In this document: positions 25,574-34,721 of the stretch, piece by piece | Layout of the letters: every line of letters begins with the position of its first letter | Numbering within the stretch: the first letter of the stretch is position 1 | NCBI GenBank assembly: GCA_015059105.1 | Contig: SVBB01000003.1 | Location: 97,990-161,989, forward strand | Source of the DNA: Erysipelotrichaceae bacterium | GTDB lineage: Bacteria > Bacillota_I > Bacilli_A > RFN20 > CAG-826 | Direction: 5' to 3' | Length of the DNA: 64,000 nt | The notes under the pieces: model-generated | What the model was told of the DNA's origin: nothing | Database searches by the model: none | What the model saw: only the letters and a program-made list of their open reading frames with translations | Position numbers and translations under genes: made by a program

Positions 25574-26053
25574 TTATAAATTTTTAATTTCTTTGATTTT
25601 TTTATTGATGGTTTCTTCGCTTCCTTTATAGGAATAACCGATGAAGATCGTCTTTTCTTTTTCACCTTTAAGATAGACGAGCTGCGCTTCATCATTTTCT
25701 CCGTTGATTTCTACACCTTGAACGATATCTCTAGGGAATTTCTTATCTTCGTTCGCGTATATATCAACAAAGCCAAATGTCATATCGCTTTTATCGTATG
25801 TGAGAAGTGGGACACCAGCTTTTTTCTTATTGGTTTTATATGAAGAATATGAGAATAAAAGAAATAACAATCCTAAACCAAGGAAAACAGAACTGACGAT
25901 GAGAATGATTTGATTCCATAGGGCACGTCTAGTTAAAAAGAATATCAAATCGATAACAAATATTAATAAAGATGTAAGAACACCATAGCCAGATGACTTT
26001 ATATTGTTTCTTCCGGCTTTTCTTTCGGCAATAACAATGACTTTATCTTCCAT
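25574..26053 (-). CDS. Small membrane protein of unknown function
   Basis: This is a protein of 159 residues. A short cytoplasmic start (MEDKVIVIAERKAGRNN) is followed by two membrane helices (about 23-43 and 49-72). A C-terminal beta-rich domain has alternating hydrophobic strands (GVPLLTYDK, GFVDIYA, AQLVYLKG), as in PH-like YcxB/PepSY-neighbour proteins. I do not assign a family. The start is placed at the ATG with AGGAG ahead of it, not at the more distant in-frame ATG. Confidence 0.8.
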   Translation of the reverse strand: MEDKVIVIAERKAGRNNIKSSGYGVLTSLLIFVIDLIFFLTRRALWNQIILIVSSVFLGLGLLFLLFSYSSYKTNKKKAGVPLLTYDKSDMTFGFVDIYANEDKKFPRDIVQGVEINGENDEAQLVYLKGEKEKTIFIGYSYKGSEETINKKIKEIKNL

Positions 26054-26171
26054 AAATATAACTCCTAATCGTGAAACTATTTCACTTGCATAGAATATTA
26101 TCACTTTGAAAAGTGAAAACAACTCATTCGCATATTTAAAGATTTAAAGGAGAGATTTTGGTATATTGATA

Positions 26172-26852
26172 ATGATGAAAGAAATACAAAAGGATTTATT
26201 GTCTTTTGCCGATATTAAGTACCGCGATTTCACTTTGCCTCTCATCCCAAATGTTGATCCAAATACTTTTATTGGAGTTAGACTTCCCGTTATTAAAAAA
26301 TATGCGAAAGAATTAGATGAAGATAGTAAAAAGAAGTTCTTATCTTTGCTGCCTCATAAATACCATGAAGAGAATATATTACATGCGATTATTCTTTCTA
26401 ATATAAAGGACTTTGATGAATTCATTAAATGTGTTGATAAGTTCCTCCCGCATGTTTCTAATTGGTCAGTATGCGACACGATATGTAATAAGCATCTATC
26501 TAAATATAAGAAAGAGTTATTACCAATCATTTATAAATGGCTAAAAAGTGATGAACTATACCGCGTGAGATATGCGGTGAAATGCTTGATGAGTTATTAT
26601 CTTGGTGAAGATTTTAGTAACGAGCACTTAGAGAAAGTAAAAGAAGTAACGCTCGACGATTATTATGTGAAGATGATGATTGCTTGGTATATCGCGACCG
26701 GATTAGCGAAAAACTACGATGATTTCATTAAACCTCTTGAAGAGAAATGGTTTGATAACTTCATTCATAATAAATCGATTCAAAAAGCCGTGGAGTCATT
26801 TCGTGTCAGCGACGATCATAAGGCATATTTGAAGACTCTAAAAACCAAGTAA
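26172..26852 (+). CDS. AlkD-like DNA alkylation repair protein
   Basis: This is a HEAT-repeat protein of about 226 residues. AlkD-type glycosylases remove bulky alkylated bases such as N3- and N7-alkyl purines without flipping them. The family features are the opening FIGVRLPVIKKYAKEL, the segment HEENILHAIILSNIKD, and the central SNWSVCDTICNKHL with the catalytic Trp-Asp pair. It ends with FRVSDDHKAYLKTLK. It is cytoplasmic. The start is one of two adjacent ATGs (26172, 26175); a TTGATAAT sequence just before them suggests a leaderless mRNA, although AAAGGAG lies about 20 bases upstream. The neighbour genes are unrelated. Confidence 0.88.
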   Translation: MMKEIQKDLLSFADIKYRDFTLPLIPNVDPNTFIGVRLPVIKKYAKELDEDSKKKFLSLLPHKYHEENILHAIILSNIKDFDEFIKCVDKFLPHVSNWSVCDTICNKHLSKYKKELLPIIYKWLKSDELYRVRYAVKCLMSYYLGEDFSNEHLEKVKEVTLDDYYVKMMIAWYIATGLAKNYDDFIKPLEEKWFDNFIHNKSIQKAVESFRVSDDHKAYLKTLKTK

Positions 26853-26902
26853 TAATAAAAATAGATTTAAATTTTATTTAAGGCTACCTAAAATAAAGAT
26901 AT

Positions 26903-29134
26903 ATGAAACGTTTATATTGCCCAAAGCATCTAGCTTTACTAGCAATTTTAAGTTGCTTAACTATTTCTGCATGTTCAGTTACTAGTCCATCTTCTAGCAC
27001 TCCATCAGCAGAATCCTCATCACAAGTCACTCCTTCAAGTGATACTTCTAGTCAGGAACCACCGGCTTCTACAAGCCAAGAACCTGTCACTTCATCTTCT
27101 CAAGAAGTGTCTTCTTCTAGTGAGAGTAGTTCCTCTGAAGCGAGCAGCTCATCAAGTGAAGAATCTTCTTCCTCAGAGATTAGTAGTTCTTCTATCGAAC
27201 CATCATCTTCTAGTAGCAGTAGCTCATCTAGTGAAACCACCTCTTCTAGTGAAGACACATCTTCCTCCTCAGAGATTAGTAGTTCATCTAGCGAATCCTC
27301 TACCAGTGAAGAATCTTCTTCAGAAAGTAGCAGTAGTTCTTCAAGTCAAAAGAAGACGTACACAGTCACTTGGAAAAATGGTGATTCAGTTTTAGAAACC
27401 GATTTAACTGTTGAAGAAGGGAACATGCCATCTTATGATGGGACAACACCTACTAAAGCAAAAGATGCCCAATATACATATGTTTTTGATGGTTGGACAC
27501 CGGCATTAGCTCCAGTTAATAGTGATGTTACTTATACTGCAAAGTTCTCATCAAGCACAAATGCATATGAAATAACTTGGAAGGATTATGATGGCTCGTT
27601 AATAGATAAGAAGAGTGTTGAATACGGCAAAACCCCAACATGCACTGCCCCGACAAGAGACGCGGATGATTATTATAATTATACATTCAAAGCATGGAAT
27701 CCTTCTGTGGCTTCTGTTACTTGTGACGCTACTTATACAGCAACATATACAAAAAGAGTACACACCCTTTATTTCACTAACAATCAAAATTGGAATAACC
27801 TTAAAGCGTATGCATGGGGTGGAACTGGTAAAGCGATGAATTGGCCAGGCGTAGATATGTATTATCACCGCACCAATGAATTTGGACAAGCAGTTTATGG
27901 AATAGCCAATATGGATAAATACGATTACGTCATTTTCAATGGAAGTGGCGGACAAACTGTTAATATTCCATGTGATAACGCAAGTTCTCATAATGCGTTC
28001 TTCCTAAATGGTCAAAAAGATGGTGATGGCCATTTTAAAGTTACCTCTTTAGAAGAAAAAACATCTGATACTCTTCGTATCCTTCATTGTTTTGATTGGT
28101 CGATATCAACTATCCTAGATAATATCGATGATATTGCCGCTCAAGGTTTTAATGCGATTCAAACGTCTCCTGTTCAAGCTGCAAAAGATTATTCAACTGC
28201 AATCGTTGACACCAATGCAACTTGGTGGAGATATTATCAACCTGTGTCTTTATCAGTGGCGAATAAAAACGGAAGTGTGCTTTTTGAGACAGAAGATGGC
28301 GATGCTGAATTAAAAGCGTTAACTAAAGCTGCTAGTGAAAAAGGGATAAAGGTTATTGTTGATGTCGTTGTAAATCACCTTGGCGATAATGGAGCTGGTG
28401 CGCTTCATCCAAGCGTTGCAATTTATGAACCAGAAATATATAACCATACCGACAAAACACTTCATACATATGGTTCAACAAACGACAATTCAATTGAAGC
28501 TATTGTTAAAGGAAATACAACTGGCAAGGATTTGAACACTTCTGAACCAATCGTTCAACAAAGAGTCTTAACTTTCTTGAAAGAGTTAATTGACGATGGT
28601 GTATCTGGGTTTAGATTTGACGCAGCGAAGCATATTGAAACGCCTAATGAACAAGATGGCTGTGCTTCTAGTTTCTGGACTAACACATTAGGTGCTGCTA
28701 AGACATATGCTGCTGCAAAGAATATTACAATATTCAGTTATGGTGAGATATTAAATCCAGCGGGTAATACTGGTAAGCGTTCTTATGGACAGTATATCAG
28801 CAGCGCCGGTTTAGATGCCGTAACCGACTGTATCATTGGTGAAAAATATCGTGACGGTGGGACTTCTGGTTATTGGACCGGCTTAACATCTGATCACAAT
28901 GTTATATGGGCTGAATCTCACGATGAATACTGTGGTGATGGACATATTACAACCGGCATTGAGCAAAGCTATATCAATGATGTTTATAATAGACTCGCTC
29001 GCAATACAAATGCCTCTATCCTGTTATATTTTGCTAGACCAGATATGACCGCTCCAATTGGAAGTATTGATGCTCATCCAGATTGGGGATGGGAATCTGA
29101 ATTTATCCGTAACGCAAACATTGCGCATCACTAG
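26903..29134 (+). CDS. Secreted GH13 alpha-amylase lipoprotein
   Basis: This is a 743-residue lipoprotein. The signal peptide offers two lipobox cysteines (C18, C24; TISAC fits best). Residues 28-150 are an almost pure Ser/Glu linker. Two Listeria/Bacteroides-type repeats follow (TVTWKNGDSVLE, EITWKDYDGSLI), then a CBM26-like starch-binding domain (TLYFTNNQNWNNLKAYAW). The GH13 domain shows DVVVNHL, GFRFDAAKH (nucleophile D573), YGEIL (acid/base E615) and WAESHDE (D674). It degrades starch or glycogen outside the cell. The protein stops 69 residues after D674 with no domain C, abutting proC, so the 3' end may be lost. A TAAAAT box eight bases before the ATG suggests a leaderless mRNA. Confidence 0.9.
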   Translation: MKRLYCPKHLALLAILSCLTISACSVTSPSSSTPSAESSSQVTPSSDTSSQEPPASTSQEPVTSSSQEVSSSSESSSSEASSSSSEESSSSEISSSSIEPSSSSSSSSSSETTSSSEDTSSSSEISSSSSESSTSEESSSESSSSSSSQKKTYTVTWKNGDSVLETDLTVEEGNMPSYDGTTPTKAKDAQYTYVFDGWTPALAPVNSDVTYTAKFSSSTNAYEITWKDYDGSLIDKKSVEYGKTPTCTAPTRDADDYYNYTFKAWNPSVASVTCDATYTATYTKRVHTLYFTNNQNWNNLKAYAWGGTGKAMNWPGVDMYYHRTNEFGQAVYGIANMDKYDYVIFNGSGGQTVNIPCDNASSHNAFFLNGQKDGDGHFKVTSLEEKTSDTLRILHCFDWSISTILDNIDDIAAQGFNAIQTSPVQAAKDYSTAIVDTNATWWRYYQPVSLSVANKNGSVLFETEDGDAELKALTKAASEKGIKVIVDVVVNHLGDNGAGALHPSVAIYEPEIYNHTDKTLHTYGSTNDNSIEAIVKGNTTGKDLNTSEPIVQQRVLTFLKELIDDGVSGFRFDAAKHIETPNEQDGCASSFWTNTLGAAKTYAAAKNITIFSYGEILNPAGNTGKRSYGQYISSAGLDAVTDCIIGEKYRDGGTSGYWTGLTSDHNVIWAESHDEYCGDGHITTGIEQSYINDVYNRLARNTNASILLYFARPDMTAPIGSIDAHPDWGWESEFIRNANIAHH

Positions 29135-29136
29135 TT

Positions 29137-29928
29137 ATGAACGACATTGGATTTCTCGGTTTAGGCAAAATGGGTTCCTCTATTTTAGGAGGAATCCTTT
29201 CAAAAAAACTATACAAAAACGAATGCATTGGTTTTTATGCACCAAGTGAAAAAACACAGCAAAAAGGCCTTAATTTTCATATAAACCTCGCGAAAAACGA
29301 ATGTGATTTGATGATTAATTCTAATGTTATTATTCTCGCTATCGAACCACAGAAATATGATGAAGTACTAGATAAAGTAAAGGATATTGATTTCTCAAAT
29401 AAGGTCATTATTTCTCTTGCCCCTGGCAAAGATATTCCCTATTTAAAATCAGTGTTTAAAAATGCTCATGTTGTAAGAGCGATGCCTAACACTCCAAGTG
29501 TCATTGGTAAAGGGGTAACAACCCTTGCTTTTGACGGCGAAGTTATTGATGAAGTTATTAACATCTTTTCATCAATTGGAACTTATGTGATAGTAGAAGA
29601 AAACGAGATGGATAAGGCAATACCTCTTCAGGGAAGTATGCCTGCTTATATCTTTGAATTTATTAAAGCGTTTTTGGATGCTGCTAGAGAATTTGATATC
29701 AAAGAAGAAGATGCAAAGAAGTTAGCGTTAAATGCAATTATTGGTTCATGTGAATTAGCGTTGCAGTCTGATAAAGAATTAGATGAACTCATCGATTCGG
29801 TATGTTCTCGTGGAGGGTCAACCATCGCGGGACTAGAAGCGATGCGTAAAGAAGGTTTTGATGAAGCGATTAAAGCTTGTTATAAGGCTTGTGTGAAAAG
29901 AAGTTATGAGCTAAAGAATATCAAATAA
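29137..29928 (+). CDS. proC: Pyrroline-5-carboxylate reductase
   Basis: This enzyme reduces pyrroline-5-carboxylate with NAD(P)H in the last step of proline synthesis. The 263 residues carry the Rossmann motif IGFLGLGKMGSSILGG at the N-terminus, HVVRAMPNTPSVIGKG in the middle, and the C-terminal helical signature with the typical SPGGTT region replaced by VCSRGGSTIAGLEAM. It is full length. The ATG comes two bases after the amylase TAG and lacks a Shine-Dalgarno, so translation may depend on coupling. No other proline genes are nearby. Confidence 0.94.
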   Translation: MNDIGFLGLGKMGSSILGGILSKKLYKNECIGFYAPSEKTQQKGLNFHINLAKNECDLMINSNVIILAIEPQKYDEVLDKVKDIDFSNKVIISLAPGKDIPYLKSVFKNAHVVRAMPNTPSVIGKGVTTLAFDGEVIDEVINIFSSIGTYVIVEENEMDKAIPLQGSMPAYIFEFIKAFLDAAREFDIKEEDAKKLALNAIIGSCELALQSDKELDELIDSVCSRGGSTIAGLEAMRKEGFDEAIKACYKACVKRSYELKNIK

Positions 29929-29929
29929 T

Positions 29930-30352
29930 ATGACAGCAGAAGAGTTGTGGAAAAAATCAGGACTAGAAGGTAAATATGAAGCCTGGGCTTTTGGTGGTGC
30001 CCCTGATAAGCTCGCTAAACTGGTTTTAAAAGGAATTAAGACCGCCACTTGTTCAGCATATGAATTATATCAAGTTGAAAATGAACCAATCCCTCAGGTT
30101 GGCGATTACAGTGTCATTCTTGATAGCAAAGATAATGCCGTTTGTATCATTCAAACAACAAAGATATATATTGCTCCTTATTCTTCTTGCTCAAAGGAAC
30201 ACGCTTATAAAGAAGGGGAAGGGGACCGTTCTTTACAGTATTGGAAAGATGTGCATAAAGAATTCTTCACTGATGAAATGAAAAGCATCAACAAAAGTTT
30301 TGATGAAAACATGCTTCTCATCTATGAAGAGTTCGTCGTGGTCTATAAATAA
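29930..30352 (+). CDS. ASCH-domain protein
   Basis: This 140-residue cytoplasmic protein has the ASCH beta-barrel pattern: LKGIKTATCSAYELY with the conserved G-x-K-x-x-T, then VGDYSVILDSKDNAVCIIQTTKIYIAPY, and the closing EEFVVVYK. ASCH proteins bind RNA or nucleosides, and some hydrolyse N4-acetylcytidine; the exact substrate here is unknown. It starts one base after the proC stop with no clear Shine-Dalgarno and ends in a stop that abuts the convergent SDR gene. Confidence 0.88.
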   Translation: MTAEELWKKSGLEGKYEAWAFGGAPDKLAKLVLKGIKTATCSAYELYQVENEPIPQVGDYSVILDSKDNAVCIIQTTKIYIAPYSSCSKEHAYKEGEGDRSLQYWKDVHKEFFTDEMKSINKSFDENMLLIYEEFVVVYK

Positions 30353-31159
30353 TTATTGAAGAATTTTTCGAATAATATAGTTTTGTAATCTTTGGGGTAA
30401 ATAGCTTAATAATATAAGAAGTTTATTCCTATTTATTTTATATAGATATCTTGGTCGTTTCTTATTGCTGACTTTATAGATAAGTTTAGCAATCTTGCTC
30501 GGTGGGATCTTCTTGCTTTCAACTGAATCAACAATCTTTTTAAATCTCTTCGAATTGGTTTTATAATGTTCGGTTTGATTAACAAACTTATCGAGTTTAT
30601 TTTGTGATACATTGAGTAGTCCAGTATCAATCGCGCCTGGACGAATGACGATTACTTTATATCCGAGAAGTTGCAGTTCCATACGTAATGAATAGGCGTA
30701 TTTTTCTACAAGTGTTTTGCTGATGCCGTATATGCCGGTAAAGGGCAATGGATCAAGTGGGGCAAGCTCGGAAGATATCATAAAAATCTTCCCGCCTTTT
30801 TCTAGCATCGGTAAAAAGATTTTATTGATGCGGTATAAAGCGAAGACATTGATATCAAAGATGCGGATGAATTCTTCTTCACTCATTTCAATGAGAGAAT
30901 TAAGGTTATATATTCCGGCAGCGGAAATAATGCATTTAAAAGAAATATTTGAGTTTTGTAATGAATTATACGCAGAAATCACTTCTTTTTCTTTTGTAAT
31001 ATCGGTTTTTATATAGATAAGATTATCAAGTTTTTCTTTTGGCTCATTGATATCTAAACCAATTACTTGATAGCCTTCGTTAATATATTTTTTAGCAATT
31101 TCAAAACCAATCCCTCCCGAGACACCGGTTAACAATATTGCTTTGGAACTATTTTCCAT
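30353..31159 (-). CDS. Short-chain dehydrogenase/reductase
   Basis: This is a classical SDR of 268 residues: cofactor motif TGVSGGIG (11-18), the D54-containing strand, SAAG at 79-82, and the catalytic S130, Y144 and K148 in the YGISK motif. The C-terminal 45 residues are basic and hydrophobic (LLILLSYLPQRLQNYIIRKIL) and may associate with the membrane. The substrate is unknown. A TATAAT box eight bases before the ATG and no Shine-Dalgarno point to a leaderless transcript that diverges from the acetyltransferase gene. Confidence 0.92.
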   Translation of the reverse strand: MENSSKAILLTGVSGGIGFEIAKKYINEGYQVIGLDINEPKEKLDNLIYIKTDITKEKEVISAYNSLQNSNISFKCIISAAGIYNLNSLIEMSEEEFIRIFDINVFALYRINKIFLPMLEKGGKIFMISSELAPLDPLPFTGIYGISKTLVEKYAYSLRMELQLLGYKVIVIRPGAIDTGLLNVSQNKLDKFVNQTEHYKTNSKRFKKIVDSVESKKIPPSKIAKLIYKVSNKKRPRYLYKINRNKLLILLSYLPQRLQNYIIRKILQ

Positions 31160-31204
31160 GTAGAAAAATTATAACAACAACGATTATCCTTGTATAATGT
31201 TTTT
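31160..31204. promoter_or_regulatory. Compact divergent promoter for two leaderless genes
   Basis: These 45 bases hold a plus-strand TATAAT (31193-31198) six bases before an ATG and a minus-strand TATAAT (31173-31168) eight bases before the other ATG. Each box overlaps the -35 region of the opposite promoter. No Shine-Dalgarno can fit on either side. Confidence 0.75.
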
Positions 31205-31702
31205 ATGATTGATAGCGAGAGATTATTCCTTCTTCCAATTGACGCTAATATGATTGATGCATTGCTTATGGGTGACGATGTTTTCTTTTCTAAATATGGC
31301 TATATCAATGATGGGGGAGAATATCTTAATCCAAGTCCAGAATATTTACATAAGATAAAGGCAAGGTTAATTGAGCATCCAGAAGAATACCCCCTCGCAG
31401 TGGACCAACTCATCATTCTTAAAGATAGTAAGACTGTTATTGGCACAATATATTATAAAAAGCTTCCTAATTATGGAGCAACAGAAGTTGGATATGGAAT
31501 GAACCCAAAATATGAAGGGCACGGTTATATGACCGAGGCATTAAATGTCCTTTTGGAATATGGCAAATCAATGGGTGTGACAATTGTTTTTGCAGAGACC
31601 TCTTGTCGTAATTTTAAATCTCAAAATGTTCTTGATAGAAATGGCTTTATTGCCTATAAAGAAGATGGGCAGATAATGTGGTTTTCAAAAATGTTATTAT
31701 AA
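31205..31702 (+). CDS. GNAT-family acetyltransferase
   Basis: This is a 165-residue GNAT protein of the ribosomal-protein-acetyltransferase-like (RimJ/RimL) type. The acetyl-CoA region is TEVGYGMNPKYEGHGYMTEAL, with the Q/RxxGxG/A loop represented by YEGHGY, followed by the strand VFAETSCRNFKSQNVLDRNGF. The start is the ATG six bases after a TATAAT box. The substrate is unknown. A second, different GNAT gene follows after eight bases. Confidence 0.9.
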   Translation: MIDSERLFLLPIDANMIDALLMGDDVFFSKYGYINDGGEYLNPSPEYLHKIKARLIEHPEEYPLAVDQLIILKDSKTVIGTIYYKKLPNYGATEVGYGMNPKYEGHGYMTEALNVLLEYGKSMGVTIVFAETSCRNFKSQNVLDRNGFIAYKEDGQIMWFSKMLL

Positions 31703-31710
31703 ATAATTGT

Positions 31711-32244
31711 ATGAAGTTTATATTAGAGACAAAGAGATTAATACTTAGAGAGATGACTATCGACGATTTTGAAGCGCTTAAAAAAGTCATTTCTGATCCG
31801 ATTAATATGGAATATTATCCCAAGCCATATGATGATGAAGGAGTGACCCGTTGGATCAACTGGTGCATGTCTTCTTATAAGAAGTATGGTTTTGGTTTAT
31901 GGGCCGTTATTTATAAAGAGACAGGAGAGATGATTGGGGACTGCGGAATATCGATGCAACCTATCGATAATGACTGGAAACCAGAGATTGGTTATCACCT
32001 TAGAAGAGATTACCATAGGCAAGGCATTGGTAAGGAAATGACTAGAGCGGTTAAAGATTATTTCTTTACTCATTTTAATTTTGATGAAGTATACTCTTAT
32101 ATGAATATAGAAAATGTTCCTTCTTACAAGATAGCAGAGGCTAATGGAATGACATTCCGTCATTACTTCATGCACGGGGAAGAGAAATGTCGAGTATATT
32201 CAATAACGAGAGAAGAATGGATGAATAGCGGAGGTAGTAAATAA
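31711..32244 (+). CDS. GNAT-family acetyltransferase (RimJ/RimL-like)
   Basis: The 177 residues start with LETKRLILREMTIDDFEAL, the standard opening of the Acetyltransf_3 group. The acetyl-CoA-binding block is PEIGYHLRRDYHRQGIGKEMT (RQGIGKE as the RxxGxG loop), followed by NIENVPSYKIAEANGM. The start was put at the ATG after the previous stop, since the in-frame extension overlaps the other GNAT gene and lacks family sequence. It may acetylate a protein N-terminus or an amine; the target is not evident. Confidence 0.9.
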   Translation: MKFILETKRLILREMTIDDFEALKKVISDPINMEYYPKPYDDEGVTRWINWCMSSYKKYGFGLWAVIYKETGEMIGDCGISMQPIDNDWKPEIGYHLRRDYHRQGIGKEMTRAVKDYFFTHFNFDEVYSYMNIENVPSYKIAEANGMTFRHYFMHGEEKCRVYSITREEWMNSGGSK

Positions 32245-32245
32245 T

Positions 32246-32782
32246 ATGGAAGCAATTGAAGCATTATTAACTCGTCGTTCGATTCGTAAATTCAAAAGCG
32301 AACAAATCAGTGACGATGACCTCAAAAAAGTTATCGAAGCTGGAATGTATGCACCTAGTGCGATGGGATTCCAATCCCCATTCATCTTAGCGATTCAAAA
32401 CAAAGAAGAAATCGAAGAATTATATCAACTATATATAGAAGAAGCGCAGGGCATTGCTCAAGTTAGTAAGCCTTTTTATGGGGCTCCGACAATCATCGCT
32501 GTTTTCTATAGCGAACTTGCCATCACTGATTTCTTAGGAACTCTTGATGCTTCTGCAGCAGTGACAAATATGTTAAACGCTGCTAATGCGTTGGGGTTAG
32601 GATCTGTTTGGATTAATCGCTGCAAAGAAATATTTGGCAATATTGAAGGAAGAGCCCTTTTAGATAAGTGGGGCGCTCCAGAAAACTTAACTGGTGTGGC
32701 CTTTATTGCCTTAGGATATCCAGACTGCGAAAAGCCAAAGCCAAAACAAAGAAGAGATGGTTATTACAAAATAATTAAGTAA
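32246..32782 (+). CDS. Nitroreductase-family flavoprotein
   Basis: This is a 178-residue FMN-dependent nitroreductase-like enzyme. The N-terminal MEAIEALLTRRSIRKFKSEQI holds the RRSxRxF flavin-binding motif; the middle has APSAMGFQSPF, and the end has GLGSVWINRCKEIF and VAFIALGYPDCEKPKPKQRR. It works as a dimer in the cytoplasm, reducing quinones, nitro groups or similar with NAD(P)H. GGAGGT overlaps the end of the acetyltransferase gene and sets the start. It is the last gene of this operon. Confidence 0.93.
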   Translation: MEAIEALLTRRSIRKFKSEQISDDDLKKVIEAGMYAPSAMGFQSPFILAIQNKEEIEELYQLYIEEAQGIAQVSKPFYGAPTIIAVFYSELAITDFLGTLDASAAVTNMLNAANALGLGSVWINRCKEIFGNIEGRALLDKWGAPENLTGVAFIALGYPDCEKPKPKQRRDGYYKIIK

Positions 32783-32797
32783 AATAATGAATATATT

Positions 32798-32831
32798 AAA
32801 ACGCTTACCGATGATAGTAAGCGTTTTTTTT
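32798..32831 (+). terminator. Rho-independent terminator
   Basis: AAAACGCTTAC and GTAAGCGTTTT form an 11-bp stem around CGATGATA and end in a run of T. It closes the acetyltransferase-nitroreductase operon and may also face the convergent gene. Confidence 0.9.
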
Positions 32832-32852
32832 GTTTGAGTTTTGCAGTAGTTT

Positions 32853-34592
32853 TTATGAATATACTTGTGCAATGAAGTCAGACAATTCTTTGATCGTTAA
32901 TTTGCCGAATTTATCTTTACCTGCTGCAGGAGTATATTTGCCAGGGATAGTTGGAACATCAGCATTTAAGAAGTCTGGACTGATGTCGGTAATGATACCG
33001 TTACTGCTGAGTTGGTTTAATGTTGATTCTTGCATATTGGCTTTCATGTTTTCAACAAGTCCATTGATACCTTTGTCAGCACCTGTACCGTCTCCACCTA
33101 AAGTGTAGTTAATACATCCAAAGCCTTTGAATGGATTACCATCGTTATCACCTTTTCTAACGGCATCCATTGCAGCGAGTTCGGTGCTATTTTCTGCAAG
33201 CATATATTTCCAAGTGGCTTCAACTTCGTTTGTTGCGGTGAAGATGTTGTCTTCGAATGCTTTGACGAGTTTCATCTCGTTGATAGCTTTGCCGATTTTA
33301 TTGATTTTTGTTTCACCTGGAATAGCACTGATGAATTTCATGCCAGTGCGATCTGGGAAGACATCTTCAATCGCGAGTTTTTCATCGATGTTTTTGAGTT
33401 CGCTAATATTGTCATCTCTTAACTTATAGAGAACATCACCATCTGAAAGCTCTAAGACTTCACCTAATTTGAGGTCATTGATAGCTTCGCTCATTTGGTT
33501 AATCTTTGTACCTTTATCTTTGAATGTTTTTAAGATTTGGTGACTGCTGTCATCAATTTCAAGTACTTCATCAACTTTTAAATCATCGATTGTATCGCTT
33601 AAACCTTTGATAGTTGTTTCTTTATCTCTAAGAGTTTGTAAGATTTTAGAGCTGCTATCATTGATTTCGATGACTTCACTGAGCTTCATATCATCAATTG
33701 CTGCACTCATTTGGTTAATCTTTGTGCCTTTATCTTTGAATGTCTTTAAGATTTGGGTGCTGCTATCATTGATTTCGATGACGTCACTGATCTTCATATC
33801 ATTGATCGTGTCACCCATTTGACCAACAGTTGTTTTGTTATCCCTAAATGTTTTTAAGATTTGTGGGCTTGAATCATTGATGCTTAAAACAGCAGAAATT
33901 TCGACATCATCAAATGCGCCTTTTTTGGATAAGTCTTTGACTGATTTATCTTTGATGGCAGTTAATAACGATGAACCAGAGATATCTCCTTCAGTGAAAA
34001 GCATTTTAATAGTCATCGAATCGACTTTTCTTTGGATAAAGCCAGTATCGTCTAATAATTGTCCGAGTTTTAAATCGACGAGTTTGCCATTTTCATAAAC
34101 GTATTCGCCTTTATCTGTTTTATAGCTGAGATATTTGATAACTGGGTCTGGATATTCGACATTGCCTTTGCTTAACACTCTGATGAGTTTTGCATCTTTA
34201 ACCGCTCCGACGATATCGTTGGATAGAGTGCTTATTTTCCAGACATACATATCTTCGTTAGTGAGTTCACATCCAATACCGTTAAGGGAATCTCTAACAC
34301 CGGTTAAGTATTCACCAACCATCGGAGTGATGTTATTTAAATCACCCAATGTGTCGACTTTAATCTTCCCTCCCATTGCATCTTGAACGATTTGTAAAAT
34401 AGTTTTTTCTTGATATGTGGCAGTTAAGTACTTTTGTGCGTTTGCTTCACCGAGTAATGTTTTTGTTTTTACTACTGTACCAGCAATTGCCGCCGCTCCG
34501 GCAACCGCACCGACTCCTAAAAAGAAACCGCCGAGGACACCGAGAAGGACCTTCCACCAAGTGCCGCCACCTTTATTTTCTCCAATTGGCAT
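32853..34592 (-). CDS. Surface protein with 36-residue tandem repeats
   Basis: This 579-residue protein begins with a short Gly-rich stretch and a glycine-zipper membrane helix (about 14-42), after which the rest is predicted outside the cell. Residues 231-374 are four 36-residue repeats with the core VIEINDSSTQILKTFKDKGTK and a DDMKLSE joint, plus a partial fifth. The parts before and after contain diverged versions. I do not know the function; the helical repeat resembles long coiled surface proteins found in gut Bacilli. GGGGG precedes the ATG, and the frame upstream of it is not protein-like. A single-gene unit, divergent from GH53. Confidence 0.88.
   Translation of the reverse strand: MPIGENKGGGTWWKVLLGVLGGFFLGVGAVAGAAAIAGTVVKTKTLLGEANAQKYLTATYQEKTILQIVQDAMGGKIKVDTLGDLNNITPMVGEYLTGVRDSLNGIGCELTNEDMYVWKISTLSNDIVGAVKDAKLIRVLSKGNVEYPDPVIKYLSYKTDKGEYVYENGKLVDLKLGQLLDDTGFIQRKVDSMTIKMLFTEGDISGSSLLTAIKDKSVKDLSKKGAFDDVEISAVLSINDSSPQILKTFRDNKTTVGQMGDTINDMKISDVIEINDSSTQILKTFKDKGTKINQMSAAIDDMKLSEVIEINDSSSKILQTLRDKETTIKGLSDTIDDLKVDEVLEIDDSSHQILKTFKDKGTKINQMSEAINDLKLGEVLELSDGDVLYKLRDDNISELKNIDEKLAIEDVFPDRTGMKFISAIPGETKINKIGKAINEMKLVKAFEDNIFTATNEVEATWKYMLAENSTELAAMDAVRKGDNDGNPFKGFGCINYTLGGDGTGADKGINGLVENMKANMQESTLNQLSSNGIITDISPDFLNADVPTIPGKYTPAAGKDKFGKLTIKELSDFIAQVYS
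33471..33902 (-). repeat. Four 108-bp tandem repeats inside the surface protein gene
   Basis: They encode residues 231-374 as four units of 36 residues. Units two and four share KTFKDKGTKINQMS exactly, while one and three differ, giving an alternating pattern that suggests duplication of a two-unit block. Confidence 0.88.
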
Positions 34593-34721
34593 ATTATTAC
34601 CCCCTGTTGATACGTTGTATACCCATATTGTATAAAGAATTCTCACTATTTCAAATTAAATAATGTGTATATATGTGTAAGCGTATGTGATTCAGTTATA
34701 ATATAAAAGCGAGGTAAACTT

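Noticed and set aside
34415..34663. Plus-strand frames opposite the 36-residue-repeat protein gene
   Set aside because: They are shadows; the minus strand carries the start signal, membrane helix and repeats.
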